Shown: piece after piece, positions 26,241 through 34,259 of the stretch
Position numbering within the stretch: position 1 is the first letter of the stretch
Layout of the letters: each line of letters opens with the position of its first letter
Assembly (NCBI GenBank): GCA_016699735.1
Contig: CP065008.1
Span: forward strand, 1,550,001-1,614,000
Source: Alphaproteobacteria bacterium
Lineage (GTDB): Bacteria; Pseudomonadota; Alphaproteobacteria; Micavibrionales; Micavibrionaceae
Direction of reading: 5' to 3'
Length of the DNA stretch: 64,000 nucleotides
Program-made: the position numbers and the translations under genes
The notes under the pieces: generated by a model
Database searches by the model: none
What the model saw: the letters and a program-made list of their open reading frames with translations, nothing else
What the model was told of the DNA's origin: nothing

Positions 26241-28001
26241 ATGTTTGACGAAAAGAAATCGCATAAAAAGACCGTCTCAGGCACAGAGTGGAACAAGGAC
26301 CGTCTGGTCAGCCGCTACGTGACCGAAGGCCCGAAATCCGCCCCGCATCGCTCCTACTATTACGCGATGGGCATGACCGAGAAGGAAATCCATCAGCCTT
26401 TGGTCGGCGTAGCGACGTGCTGGAACGAAGCCGCCCCCTGTAACATCGCCCTGAACCGTCAGGCGCAATCGGTCAAAAAAGGCGTCTCCGAAGCCGGAGC
26501 GACTCCACGTGAGTTTACGACCATAACAGTGACTGACGGCATAGCCATGGGCCACGAGGGGATGCGCTCCTCGCTGGTCTCCCGTGATGTGATTGCGGAT
26601 TCCGTCGAACTCACCATGCGCGGCCACTGCTATGATGCACTGGTCGGTCTGGCCGGATGCGATAAATCCCTGCCGGGCATGATGATGGTGATGATCCGCC
26701 TGAACGTCCCCAGCATTTTTATGTACGGCGGCACGATCCTTCCCGGCAAATTTCGCGGCAAGGATGTGGATGTCGTCAACGTGTTCGAGGCGGTCGGCCA
26801 GCACGCCGCCGGGACCATGTCCGATGAGGATTTACATGAACTGGAATGTGTGGCCTGCCCCTCGGCGGGCGCCTGCGGTGGACAGTTCACGGCCAACACC
26901 ATGGCCTGCGTGTCAGAAGCCATAGGGCTTGCATTGCCAAATTCCGCCGGCGCACCCGCGCCCTACGAAAGCCGGGATGAATACGCCCGCGCCTCCGGGG
27001 AGGCGGTCGTGGAACTTATCCGCAGCGGTGGTCCGCGCCCCCGCGACATTGTGACAAGAAAGGCGCTGGAGAACGCCGCCGCGATTGTCGCAGCAACGGG
27101 CGGCTCCACGAATGCCGCCCTGCACCTGCCCGCGTTGGCTCATGAGGCGGGGATCGAATTTAATCTCTTCCACGTCGATGAGATTTTCAAGAAGACGCCT
27201 TATATCGCGGACCTTCGCCCCGGCGGAAAATACGTGGCCAAAGACCTCTTCGATGTTGGTGGCGTTGGTATCGTGTTGAAAGAGCTTCTAGATAACGGCT
27301 TTATTCATGGCGACTGTCTGACTGTGACGGGAAAAACCATGGCCGAAAACTTGAAAGACGTTAAATTTCCAAAGGATCAGAAAGTCGTCTACCCTGTGAA
27401 AAACCCGCTGCACCCGACGGGCGGAGTGGTCGGTCTAAAGGGCAATCTCGCCCCGGACGGCGCGATCGTCAAAATCGCCGGAATGAAAGACTTGGTCTTC
27501 AGCGGCCCTGCACGCGTCTTTGACGGGGAAGAAGCCTGCTTCAACGCCGTTCAGAAAAAAGAATATAAGGAAGGCGAAGTCCTCGTCATCCGCTACGAAG
27601 GCCCGAAGGGCGGTCCAGGTATGCGCGAAATGCTCTCCACCACGGCGGCGCTCTACGGGCAGGGGACGGGCGGCAAGGTCGCCCTGATCACCGATGGACG
27701 CTTCTCCGGCGGCACGCGCGGTTTCTGCATCGGCCATGTCGGACCGGAGGCAGCGATAGGCGGCCCCATCGCTTTGATTAAAGACGGCGACATGATCCGT
27801 ATCGACGCGGAGCAGGGGACTCTTTCTGTCGATCTGACCGAAGAAGAACTGGAAAAACGCCGCAAGGACTGGAAACCCAGAACCAATAATTACAATTCCG
27901 GCGCACTCTGGAAATACGCCCAGCTTGTCGGCCCCGCCAGCGAAGGCGCGGTCACCCATCCGGGCGCGAAGGCGGAGACGCATATTTTCGCTGATCTGTG
28001 A
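26241..28001 (+). CDS. ilvD: dihydroxy-acid dehydratase
   Basis: A 586-residue Fe-S enzyme of valine and isoleucine synthesis that dehydrates 2,3-dihydroxy acids to 2-keto acids. Cluster cysteines are readable in TCWNEAAPCN, AGCDKSLPGMM and CPSAGACGGQFTANTMA; GRFSGGTRGFCIGHVGPEA is the C-terminal signature. The family also contains sugar-acid dehydratases and Edd, but the sequence as a whole fits IlvD. The frame is intact and ends at THIFADL. Confidence 0.94.
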   Translation: MFDEKKSHKKTVSGTEWNKDRLVSRYVTEGPKSAPHRSYYYAMGMTEKEIHQPLVGVATCWNEAAPCNIALNRQAQSVKKGVSEAGATPREFTTITVTDGIAMGHEGMRSSLVSRDVIADSVELTMRGHCYDALVGLAGCDKSLPGMMMVMIRLNVPSIFMYGGTILPGKFRGKDVDVVNVFEAVGQHAAGTMSDEDLHELECVACPSAGACGGQFTANTMACVSEAIGLALPNSAGAPAPYESRDEYARASGEAVVELIRSGGPRPRDIVTRKALENAAAIVAATGGSTNAALHLPALAHEAGIEFNLFHVDEIFKKTPYIADLRPGGKYVAKDLFDVGGVGIVLKELLDNGFIHGDCLTVTGKTMAENLKDVKFPKDQKVVYPVKNPLHPTGGVVGLKGNLAPDGAIVKIAGMKDLVFSGPARVFDGEEACFNAVQKKEYKEGEVLVIRYEGPKGGPGMREMLSTTAALYGQGTGGKVALITDGRFSGGTRGFCIGHVGPEAAIGGPIALIKDGDMIRIDAEQGTLSVDLTEEELEKRRKDWKPRTNNYNSGALWKYAQLVGPASEGAVTHPGAKAETHIFADL

Positions 28002-28101
28002 ACACCTTGGCCCGAACAGGGATTTTATCAAGCCAAAAGCGATTACGGCGTATAGGATAGCGGAAGGTCAACACTACCCACCTGTATTTCGCCCTCTGAA
28101 C

Positions 28102-29814
28102 GTGACTGCATCAAGAAAAAGTCAAAGTAAAATTATTCAAGCCGTCCTCATCTGTGCAGCCTTCATTATGTACGGGCCGCAACCTTTACAGGCGATGGCC
28201 GACGGCGGCGCCTATGTGGGTGAGTATCAGCAAAGCCCCTCCACACAGTCGGCGCTGGAGGTTCTCGATCAAGCCGCTCTAGAAAATTTCTATACGCAGA
28301 GAAGCGGCGAGCCGTTCTGGCTCAACCGCAACCGACTGAACAAGCAGGCGGCCGTAATGATACAGGCGATACAAAACTCATGGTCCCATGGCCTGAACCC
28401 GGAAACTTACCACTGGAGCCGGATAGCGGGCTTGATGGGGCCAAAAGTGAAGGCAGGAAAAAAAATTCCGCTCGAAAAAGATTCTCTGATGAATTTTGAA
28501 TTAATGCTTACCGATTCTTTTGTCCGCTATGTCCGCGATCAAAGTGGGATGCGAGTCAAGGCTTCGGCGCTGGGGCTGGAGGCTTCTCACTGGCGTCAAA
28601 GGCCCGATGTGGCCTCTGTGCTGGCTTTGCTGAACTCCGAGGGCGACTTCGAAAAACTTCTCCGCTCCGTCGAGCCGCAGGGAGCAACCTACAAGGCGCT
28701 GCAGGCCGAACTCCTGACACTGACAAAAAAATGGCAGGAAGACCCCGCAGCGCAGGTTGAGCCCATCCGTATGGCCAAACCGCTTTCTCCAGGGAAATCT
28801 CATGCGGAAGTCCCAAAATTGCGCCAGCGCCTCGGCCTGCCGGAAATTCAGGAAAAGGACAACCGCTTGATCTACGATACGGCTCTGGTGGAGGCCGTGA
28901 AGCAGTTTCAAGCTGAAAAAGGCTTGAAATCGGACGGCGTCATCGGCGCTAAAACGCTTTTTATCCTGAACCAGAACCTCAAGGACAAGATTCGGCAAAT
29001 CATCGTCAATCTGGAACGTTTGCGCTGGATGCCGACGGAAGACACCTCAAAAGTGATTATGGTCAATCTACCCTCGGCAACGCTGTGGGCGCTCGAAAAC
29101 GGACAGGTCAAAATTGAAATGCCCGTCATCGTCGGCCGCCCCAAACGCGCCACACTGTCTTTCAGAACCGAAGTGACGGGTGTTCGCTTTAACCCCGACT
29201 GGACCGTTCCCCCGACCATCCAGAAGGAGGATATCCTCCCCAAACTCATCGACGATCCGGGCTATCTGGTCGATAAGGGCATGGAGATTTATCAGGGTTA
29301 CGGACAGGAGGCACAGACCCTCGACCCCATGGCCACCGACTGGGCCGCAATGACGCCCGAGGAATACAGATCTCTCCGGCTGGTACAGATTCCAGGCTCC
29401 CACAACCCTCTGGGCCGGATCCGCGTTCTTATGCCCAACCGCCATAACATCTACTTGCATGATACGAATGACCGGAAGCTGTTTGGCCGCTCCGATCGCG
29501 CTCAATCCTCGGGCTGCATCCGTCTTCAGGAGCCGGAAAAGCTGGCCAGCTTTATCCTTTCGAACCGGGAAGGCTGGTCCGAGGAGAAACTGAGGGCCAA
29601 TATCAAAAGCAAAAAAACCAGGGACATCATGATCCCGCAAACCATTCCGGTCTACCTGTTATACTATACCGCTTGGATCGGCCCGCAGGGACAGGTTGTG
29701 TTCGGCGAAGACATTTATTCTCATGATAAGAAACTTTTGCAAGCGCTTGAAAAAAATAATGGAATTTATATTCCTAATAATAGCAATAGTTTAGTGGTCA
29801 AGATCGCCGATTAA
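28102..29814 (+). CDS. L,D-transpeptidase, YcbB/LdtD type
   Basis: About 570 residues: signal peptide (AVLICAAFIMYGPQPLQAMA), YcbB scaffold region, a peptidoglycan-binding domain (VPKLRQRLGLPEI, LVEAVKQFQAEKGLKSDGVIGAKTL), then the YkuD catalytic domain with HDTNDRKLF, and SSGCIRL carrying the nucleophilic Cys. It forms 3-3 (mDAP-mDAP) crosslinks in the periplasm. The frame is open from 27925 inside ilvD; the GTG at 28102 is preferred because a proper signal peptide follows it at once, though its ribosome-binding site is weak. The next gene is a YcbK/MepK-like protein, as with ycbB-ycbK in E. coli. Confidence 0.88.
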   Translation: MTASRKSQSKIIQAVLICAAFIMYGPQPLQAMADGGAYVGEYQQSPSTQSALEVLDQAALENFYTQRSGEPFWLNRNRLNKQAAVMIQAIQNSWSHGLNPETYHWSRIAGLMGPKVKAGKKIPLEKDSLMNFELMLTDSFVRYVRDQSGMRVKASALGLEASHWRQRPDVASVLALLNSEGDFEKLLRSVEPQGATYKALQAELLTLTKKWQEDPAAQVEPIRMAKPLSPGKSHAEVPKLRQRLGLPEIQEKDNRLIYDTALVEAVKQFQAEKGLKSDGVIGAKTLFILNQNLKDKIRQIIVNLERLRWMPTEDTSKVIMVNLPSATLWALENGQVKIEMPVIVGRPKRATLSFRTEVTGVRFNPDWTVPPTIQKEDILPKLIDDPGYLVDKGMEIYQGYGQEAQTLDPMATDWAAMTPEEYRSLRLVQIPGSHNPLGRIRVLMPNRHNIYLHDTNDRKLFGRSDRAQSSGCIRLQEPEKLASFILSNREGWSEEKLRANIKSKKTRDIMIPQTIPVYLLYYTAWIGPQGQVVFGEDIYSHDKKLLQALEKNNGIYIPNNSNSLVVKIAD

Positions 29815-29945
29815 ACGGCATCACACTTCCCCCGAATCGGTTTTTATCTTTACTCACGAATCTTTTTCGGCTACCAATAAACGCTCCCGGTTAGCGTAGA
29901 TGAATATCTATGTGATTTTGAAACATTAGAAATGCGAGGTATTTT

Positions 29946-30536
29946 ATGCTGAGCAATACTATTGAAACGCAAGCCTCCGGGCAAAAGCTCGATATAGACC
30001 GCCGCGGTCTTCTCAAAATGGGCTTAGGCACCTTGCTGGCGTCGGTTCTTCCGCTTTTTCCTGTGCAGAAGGCCTTTGCAAAAGGAAACTTCAAATCCTG
30101 GAAAATTGCCTTTCGTCATGCCCATACGGGTGAGACCTTTTCCGGCGTCTACCGCGTGGGGGACAGGTACCTTCCCGAGGCGTTTGAGCGCATGAATTAC
30201 GTCCTGCGTGATTTCCGCACGACCGAGGTTTTTCCGATGGACCCACGGGTGATTGATATCCTTTCACTTCTTTACGGGCGTATGGAGGCCAACGAACCTT
30301 ATCAAATTCTCTCCGGCTATCGCAGTCCGAAAACCAATGCCATGCTCCGTCATGGAAGCTCGGGCGTTGCAAGGAATTCATTCCATATGTACGGTCAGGC
30401 GATTGATATCCGTATCCCCGGCCAGAACACGAAGATGATCAGGAATACGGCGCTGGCGCTGAAGGCGGGCGGCGTCGGTTACTACCCGCGCAGCAACTTC
30501 GTCCATGTGGACACCGGCAAGGTGCGAAGCTGGTAA
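29946..30536 (+). CDS. YcbK/MepK-like DUF882 peptidoglycan hydrolase
   Basis: A 196-residue protein with a twin-arginine-like signal (DRRGLLKMGLGTLLASVLP, cleavage near AFA) and an M15-like DUF882 domain: SGYRSPKTNAML, SFHMYGQAIDIRIPG and FVHVDTGKVRSW supply the His/Asp/His zinc ligands. E. coli MepK (YcbK) cleaves 3-3 and 4-3 crosslinks. Here the gene follows the L,D-transpeptidase that would make 3-3 links, so the two probably act in one remodelling pathway. It is followed by a strong terminator. Confidence 0.87.
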   Translation: MLSNTIETQASGQKLDIDRRGLLKMGLGTLLASVLPLFPVQKAFAKGNFKSWKIAFRHAHTGETFSGVYRVGDRYLPEAFERMNYVLRDFRTTEVFPMDPRVIDILSLLYGRMEANEPYQILSGYRSPKTNAMLRHGSSGVARNSFHMYGQAIDIRIPGQNTKMIRNTALALKAGGVGYYPRSNFVHVDTGKVRSW

Positions 30537-30562
30537 CTTTTTTTGAAATATGATACGCAGTC

Positions 30563-30584
30563 GGGGCCGTTTTGGCCCCTTTTT
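30563..30584 (+). terminator. rho-independent terminator after the YcbK-like gene
   Basis: GGGGCC, loop GTTTT, GGCCCC and then five T residues: a compact 6-bp all-GC stem with a T-tract, 27 bases after the YcbK-like stop and 23 bases before the folK start. Confidence 0.9.
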
Positions 30585-30606
30585 CGTAATGAAGCAGGTT
30601 ACAAGC

Positions 30607-31125
30607 ATGATTATCATCGGCCTCGGCGCCAACATACCGAGCGAATTCGGCCCGCCCGAAAAAACGCTTCAAGCGGCAGTTAATGCTATAGGCGACATTG
30701 AGGGGATTGAAATTCTGGAAGTTTCATCCATCTGGCACTCCGCGCCGATTCCGGTTTCCGATCAGCCATGGTACGCCAACGCGGTCTGTGTTATAGAAAC
30801 GCAAATTCCGCCCTCAAACCTTCTGAAGGAACTCAAAGCAATCGAAAAAAATTTCGGAAGACTGGAAAAAGAACGCAACGCTCCCCGCGTTCTCGATCTC
30901 GATCTGCTCGCCTATGACCGATTGATTATAATGGACGCGCCCATCCTTCCCCACCCACGGATGCATGAGCGCGCCTTTGTACTCTACCCCTTGCACGAAA
31001 TTGCCCCGGACTGGATTCACCCGGCTTTGGAAACGTCCTTGGAGGAAATGCTGGCTTCACTGCCGCCGGAGCAGGAAATCCGCAAAGGCGAAAAACTCTC
31101 TGTGCCGCTGAAAGTCGTTAAATAA
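30607..31125 (+). CDS. folK: 2-amino-4-hydroxy-6-hydroxymethyldihydropteridine pyrophosphokinase
   Basis: A 172-residue enzyme that transfers pyrophosphate from ATP to hydroxymethyldihydropterin in folate synthesis. It shows IIIGLGANIPS, SSIWHSAPIPVSDQPWYANAV, the metal- and ATP-binding RVLDLDLLAYD, and LPHPRMHERAFVLYPL. The start at 30607 (MIIIGLG) is chosen as the family start; frames from 30550 or 30589 would run through the terminator tail. The stop overlaps the folP start by one base. Confidence 0.95.
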   Translation: MIIIGLGANIPSEFGPPEKTLQAAVNAIGDIEGIEILEVSSIWHSAPIPVSDQPWYANAVCVIETQIPPSNLLKELKAIEKNFGRLEKERNAPRVLDLDLLAYDRLIIMDAPILPHPRMHERAFVLYPLHEIAPDWIHPALETSLEEMLASLPPEQEIRKGEKLSVPLKVVK

Positions 31126-31961
31126 TGTCCAATCCGTTTGTGCGCCTGAGGAAAAAAATGAAGGACAGCCCGGTCTTCATGGGCATTCTGAATGTCACCC
31201 CGGACAGTTTCTCCGACGGCGGCCGCTACACCAACCAGCACAGCGCGGTGCAGCAAGCCTTAAGAATGGCAGAGGAGGGCGCGGAGATTATTGATATCGG
31301 AGGGGAATCCACCCGCCCCGGCGCGAAGACGGTATCGCCCCAAGAGGAGGCCGAACGAGTCCTTCCGGTCATTCAGGCGCTGAAAGACAAAGTCCCTTTG
31401 ATCTCCATAGATACGCGCAACGCCGCTGTGATGAAGACCGCTCTGGAAGCGGGCGCGGGAATGATCAACGATGTCACGGCCCTGACGCACGATCCCCAAA
31501 GTCTTTCCATCGCCACATCGTTCGATGTCCCCGTCTGCCTGATGCATATGCGCGGAAATCCGCAGGAGATGCAAAACGCCCCGAAATATGAAAGCATTGT
31601 TGACGAGGTGCTAGAGTATCTGCTCGAACGGACAACAGCTTGTCTAACAGCCGGAATAAAACGGGAAAATATTATCATCGACCCCGGCATCGGCTTTGGC
31701 AAGACGCCCGCGCATAACCTTGCGCTACTTAAAAACCTTGATCGTTTTGTGGCAACGGGTTTTCCCGTCCTGCTCGGAACCTCCCGCAAAAGTTTTATCG
31801 AAAAAATTTCAGCCGATCAGTCCACGCCGGATGAACGTCTCGGCGGCTCCCTTGCCTCAGTTCTTTGGGGCTGGAACAAGGGCGTAAGCTTCTTCCGCGT
31901 CCATGATGTAAGGGAAACGGCGCAGGCGCTGAAAATTTATCAGGCGATAGAGCAAGCCTGA
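31125..31961 (+). CDS. folP: dihydropteroate synthase
   Basis: A 278-residue TIM-barrel enzyme that joins p-aminobenzoate to hydroxymethyldihydropterin pyrophosphate; the sulfonamide target. It shows MGILNVTPDSFSDGGRY, IIDIGGESTRPGA, the INDVTAL strand, MHMRGNPQEMQ and DPGIGFGKT. It is translationally coupled to folK (TAATG). It converges end to end with the histidine phosphatase gene, with no bases between the stops. Confidence 0.96.
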   Translation: MSNPFVRLRKKMKDSPVFMGILNVTPDSFSDGGRYTNQHSAVQQALRMAEEGAEIIDIGGESTRPGAKTVSPQEEAERVLPVIQALKDKVPLISIDTRNAAVMKTALEAGAGMINDVTALTHDPQSLSIATSFDVPVCLMHMRGNPQEMQNAPKYESIVDEVLEYLLERTTACLTAGIKRENIIIDPGIGFGKTPAHNLALLKNLDRFVATGFPVLLGTSRKSFIEKISADQSTPDERLGGSLASVLWGWNKGVSFFRVHDVRETAQALKIYQAIEQA

Positions 31962-32594
31962 TCAGGCGCTTTTTCTCAAGGCTTGATGGAAAATATCCGT
32001 TTGCTCGCGTACCGTCCCGCTGGCAAAACTCGTATAGCTCCATACCGCCCAGGGAAACACCATATTTTTAGGATCGGGAATGAATTCGTGTAGCTGACAA
32101 TTTTTAAACACGCCGGGCACTTCAAGTCCATAAATCATCCCCAACCCGCGGAAGACCCCGCCGTGGCTGACGATCAGCACAGGCCCGTCATGCGTGTTTA
32201 AAGCATGGCTCTTGGCCTTTTTCAGTCGTTCGGCAAAAGCCGTGAACGTCTCACCGTTCGGCGGGTCTTGCCATCCCTGAAGCAGCGGACTGCAAACCTC
32301 ATAGGGCTGCCCCTCCCAATCCCCGGCGTCCAACTCCGCAAGGCCTGCGTCTTCATGGATCGGGGCGCTCAGCACCTCATTCAGGATGTTTGCCGTATCC
32401 CGCGCCCGAGACAGATGACTGTGGACGATTGTGCGCGGTTTAATCGTTAAAGACACGAGCACATCATGAACGGCCCGCGCTTGCGCCTTTCCGGTTTCAT
32501 TCAGTGGGGAGTCCAGCCGCCCCGCCATGATCCGCTGCGCGTTCGCTTCGGTTTCCCCGTGGCGGATCATGTAAAACGGTTTGCTAGGCAGCAT
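31962..32594 (-). CDS. histidine phosphatase family protein
   Basis: A 210-residue phosphoglycerate-mutase-like phosphatase. The phospho-accepting motif RHGETEANAQ is at residues 11-20, the acid residue is in ELDAGDWEG, and the second His is in IVSHGGVFRG. Substrate unknown; such enzymes act on small phosphorylated metabolites, including alpha-ribazole phosphate and phosphosugars. It is 12 bases downstream of the aspartate dehydrogenase gene on the same strand. Confidence 0.88.
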   Translation of the reverse strand: MLPSKPFYMIRHGETEANAQRIMAGRLDSPLNETGKAQARAVHDVLVSLTIKPRTIVHSHLSRARDTANILNEVLSAPIHEDAGLAELDAGDWEGQPYEVCSPLLQGWQDPPNGETFTAFAERLKKAKSHALNTHDGPVLIVSHGGVFRGLGMIYGLEVPGVFKNCQLHEFIPDPKNMVFPWAVWSYTSFASGTVREQTDIFHQALRKSA

Positions 32595-32606
32595 GAATAA
32601 ATCTCC

Positions 32607-33413
32607 TCACCCGATAACAACAGATTGCTGGAGGTCGCGCAAGGCGGCGATGATGCTGCGCGCGGCCAGAACCGAACTTTTGGGATTCGCCGGATCGGGC
32701 ATATTCTCGATCCGCGAGGCCAGCGTGCTGTAGCGTGTCTTCACGGTGATCTCGTGCGTATTGCTGACCGCCGCCGGATCGGCCCAGACTTCGACCTGCG
32801 TTTTCTCGGGCCCGATCCCGGCAAGACTTAAGGTTGCCGCGACATTCACGTTGGCCGGAAAAGCTCTTGAGGCTTCCAGAGCATTTCCAGAAAAAATAAG
32901 GGTCTTGGTTTTTATGGAACTCAGATCGATTTTTTTATCGACAACGTAAGGCGCACCCTCAAATCCCTTCGGCGGCTTGCTGGAGGCAATTTTCGAGCTT
33001 TCGATCCCCATTTCCCGCATCGCCTTGACCCCGTCCAGCCCCGCCAGCGCCCCGGAGGGGACGATGATCCGGCTACCCGAGTTTTTCTGAGTTTCCAAAA
33101 TCTCAGGAAAGAGCAGAAGCGCCGCACTGCTGATGACGACCATGTCCCGCCCGTTCTTGAAAACCTCCGCAGCGAGCGCAGGAACTGCCGGAGCGGGAAG
33201 ACACTCAACGATGAAATCGCAATCGTGAGCCAGAGCAGCAAAATTCACCTGCGGAATATCAAACTCCGGTCGGGTTTTCTGATCAGAGATCATATGCAGG
33301 ATAAGCCCGTCAATACCCGGAGCCTCGCTCAAGGCTAAACAAACCGCCCGCCCGATTGCCCCAACCCCGGCGACCCCGACTTTCAGAGGGGCTTTTTGAT
33401 CGGTTTGGAGCAT
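32607..33413 (-). CDS. aspartate dehydrogenase (NadX-like)
   Basis: A 268-residue protein with a Rossmann start (VGVAGVGAIGRAV), FIVECLPAPAVPALA, the VPSGALAGLDGVKAM strand and the DUF108 catalytic block FPANVNVAATLSLAGIG followed by EVWADP and NTHEI. The family oxidises L-aspartate to iminoaspartate with NAD(P), which can feed NAD synthesis. The start at 33413 (MLQTDQ) has GAGGG at a good distance and is preferred to 33440. It is divergent from recO (51 bases between starts). Confidence 0.85.
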   Translation of the reverse strand: MLQTDQKAPLKVGVAGVGAIGRAVCLALSEAPGIDGLILHMISDQKTRPEFDIPQVNFAALAHDCDFIVECLPAPAVPALAAEVFKNGRDMVVISSAALLLFPEILETQKNSGSRIIVPSGALAGLDGVKAMREMGIESSKIASSKPPKGFEGAPYVVDKKIDLSSIKTKTLIFSGNALEASRAFPANVNVAATLSLAGIGPEKTQVEVWADPAAVSNTHEITVKTRYSTLASRIENMPDPANPKSSVLAARSIIAALRDLQQSVVIG

Positions 33414-33464
33414 GAACGGGTTCCCTCTGGCCTTTTGCACGAAAAATCAGGATACTCTATAACC

Positions 33465-34229
33465 ATGGAACAGTGGCAAGATCAAGGAATAGTGCTGGCG
33501 GCGCGGCGTCACGGAGAAAACGGGGCGGTGATTTCCTTGCTGACCGAAAATTATGGCCGCCGAGCGGGCTTTCTGAACGGCGCTTTCTCCAGCCGTAATC
33601 GTGGCTCCTTCGAAATCGGCAATATCGTCGATGCAAACTGGCAGGCGCGGGTTGAAGAAAATCTGGGGACGCTCAAGCTCGAACTCAAACGCAACGCCGC
33701 CGCAACATTCCTGAGCGACCCGCTCAAACTTGCCGCGCTCCAATCCGCCTGCGCCCTCTGCGATCAGGCCTTGCCGGAACGGGAAGGGCATCCGGGGCTC
33801 TACCGCGGCTTCGCCGCCCTTCTGGAAACGTTCAAGGAAGACATCTGGGGGGCGGCCTATATAATATGGGAAATTGCGCTGCTGAAAGAACTCGGCTTCT
33901 CCCTCGATCTCTCGCGTTGCGCGGCAGGCGGAGATCAGCGCACTCTGGCCTACGTCAGCCCCAAAACGGGCCGGGCCGTCAGCTATATCGCCGGAGAGCC
34001 TTATAAATCAAGGCTTTTAAACCTCCCGGCCTTTCTCAAACCCAACGGCGGACCGGCAGAGGGCGAAGATATTCTCACGGGGCTAATCCTCACGGGATAT
34101 TTCCTCGAACACTGGGCCTTCGCCCACCACAATCAGGGAATTCCCGAAGCGCGGCGAAGGTTGCACTTGCGTTTTGCCGAGCGTTTTGAGAAAACAGAGC
34201 ACTTGCCCTCCCTGCAGGAAACGGGGTAG
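33465..34229 (+). CDS. recO: DNA repair protein RecO
   Basis: A 254-residue mediator that loads RecA onto SSB-coated gaps with RecR. The N-terminal OB fold shows WQDQGIVLAARRHGENGAVISLLTENYGRRAGF, and the helical domain has ALCDQALPEREGHPGLY and WEIALLKELGFSLDLSRCA. The zinc-type cysteines of some RecO proteins are reduced (only CAAGG remains). The start at 33465 (MEQWQD) is at the usual place; the longer frame from 33396 is unlikely. Confidence 0.93.
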   Translation: MEQWQDQGIVLAARRHGENGAVISLLTENYGRRAGFLNGAFSSRNRGSFEIGNIVDANWQARVEENLGTLKLELKRNAAATFLSDPLKLAALQSACALCDQALPEREGHPGLYRGFAALLETFKEDIWGAAYIIWEIALLKELGFSLDLSRCAAGGDQRTLAYVSPKTGRAVSYIAGEPYKSRLLNLPAFLKPNGGPAEGEDILTGLILTGYFLEHWAFAHHNQGIPEARRRLHLRFAERFEKTEHLPSLQETG

Positions 34230-34259
34230 GGGTGTACGTGTAAAACCTGAACCCGCATT

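Noticed and set aside
27925..28101. N-terminal extension of the L,D-transpeptidase inside ilvD
   Set aside because: The extension is Arg/Pro-rich shadow sequence of the ilvD end, and it would place the signal peptide about 60 residues from the N-terminus; the GTG at 28102 gives a normal signal peptide.
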